Source: Thermomonas sp. (GTDB taxonomy: Bacteria; Pseudomonadota; Gammaproteobacteria; Xanthomonadales; Xanthomonadaceae). From it: a stretch of 7,970 bases of DNA. Below are positions 1-5,239 of the stretch, piece by piece. The first letter of the stretch is position 1, and every line of letters starts with the position of its first letter. The notes below the pieces were generated by a model. That model ran no database searches. It was not told the origin of the DNA and saw only the letters and a list, made by a program, of their open reading frames with translations. Location of the stretch: NCBI GenBank assembly GCA_024711415.1, contig JANJSW010000118.1, forward strand, positions 1 through 7,970, read 5' to 3'. A program made the translations under genes and the position numbers.

Positions 1-26
1 AGTCCGGCGTTCACCACCACCTGTAC

Positions 27-49
27 ACGCGATCCGGCGCGGATCGCGT
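27..49. repeat. 23-bp perfect dyad upstream of the diguanylate cyclase
   Basis: Nine-base arms, ACGCGATCC at 27-35 and GGATCGCGT at 41-49, are exact reverse complements around the 5-nt centre GGCGC. The dyad lies 43 bp before the chosen start of the cyclase. No T-run follows on either strand, so it does not look like an intrinsic terminator. An operator or a leader hairpin are both possible. The remainder of 1-92 shows no convincing promoter, and all three forward frames stay open over most of it, so I cannot say whether an upstream gene ends here. Confidence 0.5.
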
Positions 50-79
50 CGTGGCCGCGACACCCGGGTTGCCGCTGCT

Positions 80-86
80 GGGAGGG
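80..86 (+). promoter_or_regulatory. Ribosome binding site that fixes the cyclase start
   Basis: The purine-rich GGGAGGG ends 6 nt before the ATG at 93. The in-frame GTG at 51 has no comparable site, so 93 is preferred as the start. Confidence 0.65.
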
Positions 87-92
87 CCTGGG

Positions 93-1547
93 ATGAACAC
101 GGAATTCGTCCACAGCCGCTGGGCGATGCGCGGCTACCTGCTGTATTCGCGCCTGGCCAGCCTACTGATGGTCGGGGTCGGCCTTGGCAGCAGCCTCGGA
201 TGGGCGGCGCAGGTCGATCTCGTGCCGGGCCTGGGAGGCCGCGACATGCGCCTGGCCGCCGCGCTGTGCGTCCTGCTGTCGGGGCTGGCGCTGGCCATGG
301 TCGGCACCGGCCGTCGTTGGGTTCTCCGCGTGGCCAGCCTGCTGTGCGCGATGGTCGCGGTGTTGGCGGTGGATTCGCTGCTGGGATACACACGCACCGG
401 TTATCGCGGCATCGCCGCTGGGCTGGATGCCACTTTGGGCGAAGGCCAGCGGCCAGCGGCGCGGATGTCGGAGCTGGCGGCGATCGGCTTCCTGCTGCTG
501 GGCGGGCAGGGGCTGCTGATCCTCAATGCGCGCGCACTGGTGCTGCGCGAGATGTTCGGGCTCGGCGTGCTCGCCATCGCGATGGCCAGCCTGGCCTCGT
601 TCGCGTTCGTGCTCGCCCAGCACGGCGAAAGCCTGCTGGAGCGCCTGCCGATCCTCACCGGCGTCTCGCTGCTGTTCGGCACGCTGGGGTGGATGTCGTC
701 GGTGCCGACCACCGGCCTGACCCGCATCAGCACCGCGGCGACGCTGGGCGGCGTGTTCGCGCGCAGCCTGCTGCTGCCGGCGCTGCTGCTGCCGCTGGTC
801 TACACCTTCGTGTTCAAGCTGCTGGAGACGCGTTTCGGCGTGCCGGAAATCGTGGCTTCCACCCTCGGCGCGGTGTTCACCGGTGGTTCCGTCGCGTGGA
901 TGATCTGGCTGGTGGCGTCCCTGCTGGATCGCAGCGAACGCCTGCGCGAAGCCTCGCTGCAGCTGCGCGACGTGGCCGATACGGACTCGCTGACCGGACT
1001 GGGCAACCGTCGCAAGCTGGATGCGGAGATCGAACGCCTGTTGCGCGAGTACCGCCAGCAGCGAACGCCTTTTTCGCTGCTGGTGCTGGATATCGACCAC
1101 TTCAAGGCCTACAACGACGCCTATGGCCACCAGGCCGGCGATGATGCCCTGCGCGAGATCGGCCGGCTGCTGCGCGTCGCGTTGCGCCCGCGCGACATCG
1201 CCGTGCGTTATGGCGGCGAGGAATTCGTCCTGCTCGTCCACGGCGTCCGCATGCCGCAGCTGCCGGTGATCGCCGAGCGCATCCTGCAGACCATCCGCGA
1301 CAACCAGTGGCCGCTGGTGCCGATCACCGCGAGCATCGGTGGTGCCGAAGTCTGCGGCGCCGACTCCGCGACGACCCTGCTGCAGCGCGCCGACGCCTCG
1401 CTGTACGGCGCCAAGCGCAATGGCCGTGACCGCTTCGAGGCGATGGGTTGCGCCGAATGCATCGCCAGTCGCGACGCGCCGCCGGCGCTGCGCGCGCGGG
1501 AATGGGACCAGCCGCCGCCCGGATGCCGCGCGGCCAGCCAGGGCTGA
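93..1547 (+). CDS. Membrane-anchored diguanylate cyclase (GGDEF domain)
   Basis: Predicted 484-residue inner-membrane enzyme that makes the second messenger cyclic di-GMP from two GTP. Residues 18-277 hold about eight hydrophobic segments (near 18-38, 53-71, 77-97, 126-146, 152-176, 184-202, 224-246 and 250-277), a probable membrane sensor module. Its stretch RMSELAAIGFLLLG resembles a motif I recall from other multi-pass signalling proteins. The cytoplasmic GGDEF domain spans about 290-455. DSLTGLGNR begins at Asp298, DIDHFK covers 333-338, and the active-site signature GGEEF covers 374-378. RPRD at 365-368 lies exactly five residues before the signature, the position of the allosteric product-inhibition I-site. 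A polar tail of about 30 residues follows. All catalytic signatures are intact, so an active, feedback-inhibited cyclase is expected. No EAL or HD-GYP domain is present. The signal it senses cannot be read from the sequence. It converges with the isovaleryl-CoA dehydrogenase gene; no functional link is evident. Confidence 0.92.
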   Translation: MNTEFVHSRWAMRGYLLYSRLASLLMVGVGLGSSLGWAAQVDLVPGLGGRDMRLAAALCVLLSGLALAMVGTGRRWVLRVASLLCAMVAVLAVDSLLGYTRTGYRGIAAGLDATLGEGQRPAARMSELAAIGFLLLGGQGLLILNARALVLREMFGLGVLAIAMASLASFAFVLAQHGESLLERLPILTGVSLLFGTLGWMSSVPTTGLTRISTAATLGGVFARSLLLPALLLPLVYTFVFKLLETRFGVPEIVASTLGAVFTGGSVAWMIWLVASLLDRSERLREASLQLRDVADTDSLTGLGNRRKLDAEIERLLREYRQQRTPFSLLVLDIDHFKAYNDAYGHQAGDDALREIGRLLRVALRPRDIAVRYGGEEFVLLVHGVRMPQLPVIAERILQTIRDNQWPLVPITASIGGAEVCGADSATTLLQRADASLYGAKRNGRDRFEAMGCAECIASRDAPPALRAREWDQPPPGCRAASQG

Positions 1548-1557
1548 CAAGTGCCGA

Positions 1558-1577
1558 CGCCGGTTGCCGGCGCCGGC
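1558..1577. other. GC-rich overlapping dyads in the 45-bp convergent gap
   Basis: The gap between the two convergent stop codons (1548-1592) holds the perfect 12-bp palindrome GCCGGCGCCGGC at 1566-1577. An overlapping short hairpin pairs CGCCGG at 1558-1563 with CCGGCG at 1567-1572. No T-run follows on either side, so classical intrinsic termination is not supported. The structure could still slow polymerase from both directions. Confidence 0.35.
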
Positions 1578-1592
1578 TACCGCGGGCGTGCC

Positions 1593-2750
1593 TCAGTGGT
1601 TGCCGGCGAACAGCTCGCGGCCGATCAGCATGCGGCGGATTTCATTGGTGCCGGCGCCGATGGCGTACAGCTTGGCGTCGCGCAGGATGCGGCCGGTCGC
1701 GAATTCGTTGATGTAGCCGTTGCCGCCCAGCGTCTGGATGCCTTCCAGCGCAACCTGCACGGCGGCCTCGGAGGCATGCAGCAGGCAGGACGCGGCGTCG
1801 ATGCGGCTCTTGTGGCCAGAATCGTAATCGCGTGCGACCTGATAGGCGAAGGCGCGGCTGGACTGCAGTGACGTGTACATGTCGGCGATCTTGGCCTGCA
1901 TCAGCTCGAAGGTGCCGATGGCCTGGCCGAACTGGCGGCGTTCGCGCACGTAGGGCAGGGCGATGTCCAGTGCCGCCTGCATCAGGCCGATGGGGCCGCC
2001 GGACAGCACCAGGCGCTCGGTGTTCAGGCCGCTCATCAGCACCTTGACGCCGTTGTTGACCTCGCCCAGCACGTTCTCCTGCGGGATCTCGCAGTTCTCG
2101 AACACCAGCTCGCAGGTGTTGCTGCCGCGCATGCCCAGCTTGTCCAGCTTCTGCGCGGTGGAGAACCCCTTCATGCCCTTCTCGACGATGAAGGCGGTCA
2201 TGCACTTGCTGCCGGCGTCCTTGCCGGCGGTGCGCATGTAGACCACCAGCACGTCGGCCTCGGGGCCGTTGGTGATCCACATCTTGTTGCCGTTGGCCAC
2301 CCACACGTCGCCCTTGAGCTCGGCGCGGCAGGCCATCGAGCCCACCACGTCGGAACCGGCGCCCGGTTCGCTCATCGCCAGCGCGCCCTTGAACTCGCCG
2401 CTGCACAGCTTGGGCAAATACTTCGCCCGCTGCGCTTCGTTGCCGTTGGCGTACAGGTTGTTGACGCAGAGGTTGGAATGCGCGCCGTAGGACAGGCCGA
2501 TCGCGCCCGAGGCGCGGCTGATCTCTTCCATCGCCACCAGGTGGGCCAGGTAGCCCAGCCCGCTGCCGCCGTATTCGCCCGGAATGGTCATGCCCAGCAG
2601 GCCCATTTCGCCCAGCATCGGCCACAGCTCCTGCGGGAACCAGTTGTCCTCGTCCGCCTTGGCCGCGCGCGGCGCGATCTCGGTTTCGGCAAAGCGGCGG
2701 ACCGCCTCGCGCAGGGCATCGATGTCTTCGCCAAGGGGGAAGGGGCGCAT
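1593..2750 (-). CDS. ivd: Isovaleryl-CoA dehydrogenase (acyl-CoA dehydrogenase family)
   Basis: 385-residue FAD enzyme that oxidises isovaleryl-CoA to 3-methylcrotonyl-CoA in leucine catabolism, passing electrons to electron-transfer flavoprotein. It is full length for the family and colinear with human IVD as I remember it. The two acyl-CoA dehydrogenase signature regions are visible: [10 protein letters not shown] at 125-134 and the C-terminal [12 protein letters not shown] at 339-350. The subfamily call rests on the catalytic base. Most acyl-CoA dehydrogenases carry it in a C-terminal YEGT motif, but here that site reads GAGT with Ala366. Instead, Glu245 in [11 protein letters not shown] matches the Glu254 base of human IVD. 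The start ATG is preceded by GAGGA at a 5-nt spacing. In many bacteria this gene heads a liu cluster with methylcrotonyl-CoA carboxylase; none follows here, because the downstream neighbour is the convergent cyclase. An intrinsic terminator upstream separates it from leucine dehydrogenase, so it probably has its own promoter. Confidence 0.95.
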   Translation of the reverse strand: MRPFPLGEDIDALREAVRRFAETEIAPRAAKADEDNWFPQELWPMLGEMGLLGMTIPGEYGGSGLGYLAHLVAMEEISRASGAIGLSYGAHSNLCVNNLYANGNEAQRAKYLPKLCSGEFKGALAMSEPGAGSDVVGSMACRAELKGDVWVANGNKMWITNGPEADVLVVYMRTAGKDAGSKCMTAFIVEKGMKGFSTAQKLDKLGMRGSNTCELVFENCEIPQENVLGEVNNGVKVLMSGLNTERLVLSGGPIGLMQAALDIALPYVRERRQFGQAIGTFELMQAKIADMYTSLQSSRAFAYQVARDYDSGHKSRIDAASCLLHASEAAVQVALEGIQTLGGNGYINEFATGRILRDAKLYAIGAGTNEIRRMLIGRELFAGNH

Positions 2751-2755
2751 GGGAT

Positions 2756-2760
2756 TCCTC
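2756..2760 (-). promoter_or_regulatory. Ribosome binding site of ivd
   Basis: On the minus strand GAGGA stands 5 nt before the ATG at 2750-2748, a good Shine-Dalgarno match that confirms the start. Confidence 0.7.
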
Positions 2761-2773
2761 GAAGGTGTCGGAA

Positions 2774-2792
2774 GGCCCGCTGGTAGCGGGCC
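2774..2792 (-). other. Hairpin in the 5' leader of ivd
   Basis: GGCCCGCT (2774-2781) and AGCGGGCC (2785-2792) form a perfect 8-bp stem with a 3-nt loop. It lies between the candidate promoter and the ribosome binding site, about 13 nt upstream of the latter. No T-run follows, so it is not a terminator. It could stabilise the mRNA or be a protein site. Confidence 0.5.
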
Positions 2793-2802
2793 GGATGGGT
2801 CA

Positions 2803-2808
2803 ATTGTA
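2803..2808 (-). promoter_or_regulatory. Candidate -10 element for ivd
   Basis: TACAAT on the minus strand differs from the consensus TATAAT at one base and lies about 52 bp before the ivd ATG, downstream of the terminator at 2841-2868. No good -35 hexamer is found at 16-18 bp, so this is tentative. Confidence 0.35.
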
Positions 2809-2840
2809 GTCGGCTGGCAACATGGTCCTGACGCCGCAAC

Positions 2841-2868
2841 AAAAACGCCCAGCTTGCCGGGCGTTTTT
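2841..2868 (-). terminator. Intrinsic terminator after leucine dehydrogenase
   Basis: AAAAACGCCC at 2841-2850 and GGGCGTTTTT at 2859-2868 are exact complements with an 8-nt loop. The stem has a GC core flanked by A and T runs, so it can work in both directions. It lies about 100 bp beyond the leucine dehydrogenase stop and 90 bp before the ivd start. It should end the leucine dehydrogenase transcript and insulate ivd. Confidence 0.85.
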
Positions 2869-2873
2869 CCCCT

Positions 2874-2977
2874 CCATCCGGATGGGAAGCCCCCCTTGAG
2901 TCACGGGGGGCGCCGCGACAGCGGCGGGGGATGTGGAAGCCGATTCAAGAATTGGTCGGGCAGCGCCCGATCAATTC
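2874..2977. repeat. Run of four inverted repeats in the leucine dehydrogenase 3' region
   Basis: Four dyads stand side by side between the terminator and the end of the gene. First is the 12-bp palindrome CCATCCGGATGG (2874-2885). Second is a 23-bp dyad (2889-2911) with arms GCCCCCC/GGGGGGC and inner TGA/TCA, with one mismatched pair. Third is CGCCGC-GACA-GCGGCG (2911-2926). Fourth is a dyad at 2949-2977 with 13-base arms around AGC and a single non-Watson-Crick pair; it spans the TCA (stop) at 2971-2973. None is followed by a clear T-run. Together they give the leucine dehydrogenase mRNA a highly structured tail. Confidence 0.6.
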
Positions 2978-4071
2978 CCCCGAATGCGGCCCTGGAAGCG
3001 GGTGCGGCCGCGGCCCAGCGGCAGCTTCAGCTTGCCGATCTTCTCGATGCGCTCTTCGGCCAGGCGGTCGGCGGCGCGGTAGGTCGGGATGCCGTCGCGG
3101 TCGGCGATCTCGTAGATGCGCGACAGGTTGTGGTAGATCGTGCGCATCATGCGCATGGCGCGCTCGCGGTTGTAGCCGTCGAGTTCCAGCGCCACGTTCA
3201 TCACGCCGCCCGCGTTCACAGCGTAGTCCGGCGCGTAAAGGATGCCGCGCTTGACCACCTCGTCGCCGATCTCGTTGTTGGCCAGCTGGTTGTTGGCCGA
3301 ACCGCAGATCACCTTGAACTTGAAGCGCGGCAGGGTCTGCTCGTTGACGGTGCCGCCCAGCGCGCAGGGCGAATACACGTCGGCCGGCACGTCGTAGATC
3401 TCGTCCAGACCCACGGCCTCGGCGCCGTACTCGGTCACCGCCTTGTCCACCAGCGCCTGGTTGATGTCGGTGACGAAGATCTTGGCGCCGCGTTCCTTCA
3501 GCAGCTTCACGTATTCCATGCCGACGTGGCCCAGGCCCTGCACGGCGTAGGAATACTTGCCCACGTCCTCGTCGCCGAACTTGCGGTTCAGCGTGGCCAT
3601 CAGGCCCTGCAGCGAACCGTAGGCGGTGAACGGCGAGGGATCGCCCGAGCCGCCGTGGACCTGGTGCACGCCGGTCACGTACTCGGTCTCGCGGTACACG
3701 TATTCCATGTCGTTGACGTCGATGCCGACGTCCTCGGCGGTGATGTAGCGGCCGCCCAGCGATTCCACGAACTGGCCGAACGCGCGGAACAGCGCCTCGG
3801 ACTTGTCGGTGGCCGGGTTGCCGATGATCACCGCCTTGCCGCCGCCGATGTTCAGGCCGGCCACGGCGTTCTTGTAGGTCATGCCGCGCGACAGGCGCAG
3901 CACGTCGTTCAGCGCCTCGGCCTCGCTCTTGTACGGCCACATGCGGGTGCCGCCCAGCGCGGGGCCCAGCACGGTGTTGTGGATGGCGATGATCGCCTTC
4001 AGGCCAGCGTCCTTGTTGTGGCAGAACACGACCTGCTCGTGGCCGTAGATGTCGAGCGTTTCGAAGATCAT
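2971..4071 (-). CDS. ldh: Leucine dehydrogenase
   Basis: 366-residue NAD-dependent amino-acid dehydrogenase of the Glu/Leu/Phe/Val family, close to the 364 residues of Bacillus enzymes. It reversibly deaminates L-leucine, and usually valine and isoleucine, to 2-oxoacids in the cytoplasm. The glycine-rich catalytic region ALGGTRMWPY to LNIGGGK contains Lys67 and Lys79, one residue offset from Lys68 and Lys80 of the B. sphaericus enzyme. Asp114 in TAEDVG matches Asp115. The side-chain pocket residues Leu39, Ala112, Val290 and Val293 match the leucine-enzyme set Leu40, Ala113, Val291 and Val294, which favours leucine over phenylalanine. The Rossmann loop GLGHVG (179-184) followed by Asp202 indicates NAD. 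The start at 4071 is chosen because GGAG lies 8 nt upstream and homologues begin near MIFE. The frame stays open to an ATG at 4179, but that extra stretch is low-complexity and proline-rich. The symbol means leucine, not lactate, dehydrogenase (bcd in B. subtilis). Confidence 0.95.
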   Translation of the reverse strand: MIFETLDIYGHEQVVFCHNKDAGLKAIIAIHNTVLGPALGGTRMWPYKSEAEALNDVLRLSRGMTYKNAVAGLNIGGGKAVIIGNPATDKSEALFRAFGQFVESLGGRYITAEDVGIDVNDMEYVYRETEYVTGVHQVHGGSGDPSPFTAYGSLQGLMATLNRKFGDEDVGKYSYAVQGLGHVGMEYVKLLKERGAKIFVTDINQALVDKAVTEYGAEAVGLDEIYDVPADVYSPCALGGTVNEQTLPRFKFKVICGSANNQLANNEIGDEVVKRGILYAPDYAVNAGGVMNVALELDGYNRERAMRMMRTIYHNLSRIYEIADRDGIPTYRAADRLAEERIEKIGKLKLPLGRGRTRFQGRIRGN

Positions 4072-4079
4072 TGCAAAAA

Positions 4080-4083
4080 CTCC
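4080..4083 (-). promoter_or_regulatory. Ribosome binding site of leucine dehydrogenase
   Basis: GGAG on the minus strand lies 8 nt before the ATG at 4071-4069. It decides the start against the in-frame ATG at 4179. Confidence 0.6.
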
Positions 4084-4177
4084 GGCCGGGTCCGCCGCGT
4101 GCGGCAGAACCGGTGGCTGTGGGAATGGAAGCGGATATGTTGGCTGTGGCCGGGTGAACCCCCCGTCACAGCAGGAC

Positions 4178-4183
4178 ATTTTA
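4178..4183 (-). promoter_or_regulatory. Candidate -10 element for leucine dehydrogenase
   Basis: TAAAAT on the minus strand matches the TATAAT consensus at five of six positions, in one of the few AT-rich spots of the 224-bp gap between chaN and this gene. It would give a leader of about 100 nt. No recognisable -35 hexamer stands at the usual distance, so the call is tentative. If correct, the ATG at 4179 would lie at or before the transcript start and could not be used. Confidence 0.3.
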
Positions 4184-4222
4184 GGCCATTCTCCGGAGCG
4201 GGGCCGGCATACGGATGGGTAC

Positions 4223-4238
4223 GGCCCCCGGCGGGGCC
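4223..4238 (-). other. GC-rich hairpin downstream of chaN
   Basis: GGCCCC (4223-4228) and GGGGCC (4233-4238) form a 6-bp stem with a 4-nt loop, about 58 bp past the chaN stop. There is no T-run on the minus strand. It may aid 3'-end formation of the chaN transcript but is not a clear terminator. No other structure or small gene is supported in 4072-4295 apart from the leucine dehydrogenase signals. Confidence 0.3.
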
Positions 4239-4295
4239 ATCAAGGCGCGTTGCGCAGTGCGGGTGGCGATGCGGCGGCGGCGCCGCGCGCCGCAA

Positions 4296-5102
4296 TCAGC
4301 CCGCGGCTTTCGGTGCCTTGAAGCCGGCGCAGGGATCCGGGCGCTGGGCCGCGGGGATGCGGTGGACCTCGTCGAAGGCGGTCGGGCTGGAATCGGGCTC
4401 CAGGAAACCCACCGCGCGCGGCGCCATGCCGTCGCGGCGCAGCCAGAACGGTACCGCGATATCGCCACGCACATGGCCGTTGCCGGCAATCAGCACCACG
4501 CCGCTGGCCGCGCGCGTGCGCATGGTTTCGGCCATCACCACGTCGCGGGCGATCTGCGCCTTCGCCATCGGCGCCACCAGCGATTCCGGCAGCGCGCCGC
4601 AGTGGCTGTCGCGTACTTCGGTTTCCTGCGCCGCCTGCACTTCCGCCGGCAGCGCGTCCAGCCTGTAGCGGGCGATGAGTTCGGCAGGCAGCGCCGCGGC
4701 GAAGCCTTCCTTCACCACCCTGGATGCATCGGCGCGCGACAGGTTCGCGGCCAGCAGCGGCAACTTGTACTCCAGCGCCAAAGCGATCACCGGCTGGTAA
4801 TGCGTCCAGGTCCAGCCTGCTTTCGCCGGGGCGACGCGCGCCACCACGCAGGCGGCATCGCCGCATTCGGCCATCGCCGTGTCCAGCGCCGACTGCTGGC
4901 TGGTGTCGAACTGTTCCATCGCGATGGCCGGCCGCCAGCCCGCTTCCAGTTCCCTGCGCAGCAGCGCGGCGCGGGCGGCGTGGCCGTCGGCGTTGTCGTG
5001 CACCTCCCCCAGCAGCAGCATCCGCGGCGCGCTGGCCGGGGCGGCGTGCGTACAGGCGGCAAGGGCGGTCAGCAGGGCGGGAAGGAAGACGGCGTGGCGC
5101 AT
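4296..5102 (-). CDS. chaN: ChaN-like putative haem-binding lipoprotein
   Basis: 268-residue exported protein. The N-terminus MRHAVFLPALLTALAAC is a lipoprotein signal peptide with lipobox LAAC, so Cys17 would be lipidated and the mature protein tethered to a membrane, facing the periplasm. The body matches the ChaN/DUF399 family as I know it: LLGEVHDN near 30-37, MEQFD at 62-66, HCGALPE at 167-173 and NGHVRGDIAVP at 208-218. Campylobacter ChaN binds haem as a dimer and is linked to iron uptake. Haem binding here is inferred from the family, and no ligand residue is proven. The start at 5102 is chosen over the upstream ATG at 5162 because it places the signal peptide at the N-terminus and has GGTGA 5 nt upstream. 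It is divergent from icmF across 137 bp. No TonB receptor or haem transporter is in the window. Why it sits among acyl-CoA genes is unknown, and co-location may be incidental. Confidence 0.85.
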   Translation of the reverse strand: MRHAVFLPALLTALAACTHAAPASAPRMLLLGEVHDNADGHAARAALLRRELEAGWRPAIAMEQFDTSQQSALDTAMAECGDAACVVARVAPAKAGWTWTHYQPVIALALEYKLPLLAANLSRADASRVVKEGFAAALPAELIARYRLDALPAEVQAAQETEVRDSHCGALPESLVAPMAKAQIARDVVMAETMRTRAASGVVLIAGNGHVRGDIAVPFWLRRDGMAPRAVGFLEPDSSPTAFDEVHRIPAAQRPDPCAGFKAPKAAG

Positions 5103-5107
5103 GGAAA

Positions 5108-5112
5108 TCACC
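5108..5112 (-). promoter_or_regulatory. Ribosome binding site of chaN
   Basis: GGTGA on the minus strand, complementary to the 16S rRNA tail, is 5 nt upstream of the ATG at 5102-5100 and supports that start. Confidence 0.5.
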
Positions 5113-5180
5113 CGTGAAGTCCAGCGCAGCTTGCCACAGCGCTGGCCGGATTTGCCCGGCATCGCGTGGCAAGGCGGGGG

Positions 5181-5198
5181 GCGGGGCAGGGACCCCGC
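5181..5198. repeat. Operator-like dyad in the chaN/icmF divergent gap
   Basis: GCGGGG (5181-5186) and CCCCGC (5193-5198) are exact complements around CAGGGA. The dyad ends 2 bp before the TACAAT hexamer at 5201, filling the spacer and reaching into the expected -35 area of icmF. It could be a regulator site or merely GC-rich sequence. No protein can be assigned. Confidence 0.4.
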
Positions 5199-5200
5199 GT

Positions 5201-5206
5201 TACAAT
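5201..5206 (+). promoter_or_regulatory. Candidate -10 element for icmF
   Basis: TACAAT, one mismatch from consensus, lies 33 bp before the icmF ATG. The same hexamer is the best -10 candidate for ivd. No -35 hexamer is visible at 16-18 bp, where the dyad at 5181-5198 lies instead. This would fit a regulated promoter that needs an activator, but is not proof of one. Confidence 0.4.
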
Positions 5207-5239
5207 CGGCGATTACCCGAACACCCGTGGATTCGAGCG

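Noticed and set aside
51..92. GTG at 51 as the start of the diguanylate cyclase
   Set aside because: It lacks a ribosome binding site and adds a Gly/Pro-rich stretch before the natural membrane N-terminus. ATG at 93 has GGGAGGG upstream.
1..96. End of an upstream gene overlapping the cyclase start (TGA at 94-96), or a divergent minus-strand gene running off the left edge
   Set aside because: Frame 1 is open from the edge to TGA 94-96, and a minus frame reads a plausible VQVVVNAG near the edge. The stretch is too short and none of these frames shows a recognisable domain, so neither is claimed.
162..1550. 462-codon minus-strand frame over the diguanylate cyclase
   Set aside because: Its composition is Gln/Arg/Ala-rich with no domain. 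The forward frame has the GGDEF signatures and membrane segments.
4072..4179. N-terminal extension of leucine dehydrogenase to the ATG at 4179
   Set aside because: The added 36 residues are proline-rich and absent from family members. The ATG overlaps the candidate -10, and GGAG supports the start at 4071.
4266..4293. GCGGCGGCGGCGCC tract just past chaN as a terminator or repeat
   Set aside because: It is a simple GC-rich run able to form many weak pairings, without a T-run or a clear unit.
2584..4668. 694-codon plus-strand frame crossing two minus-strand genes
   Set aside because: It runs through the terminator and three genes' regions and has no recognisable domain. The minus strand encodes leucine dehydrogenase and isovaleryl-CoA dehydrogenase.
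5103..5162. Upstream ATG at 5162 for chaN
   Set aside because: It would place 20 polar residues ahead of a textbook lipoprotein signal peptide.
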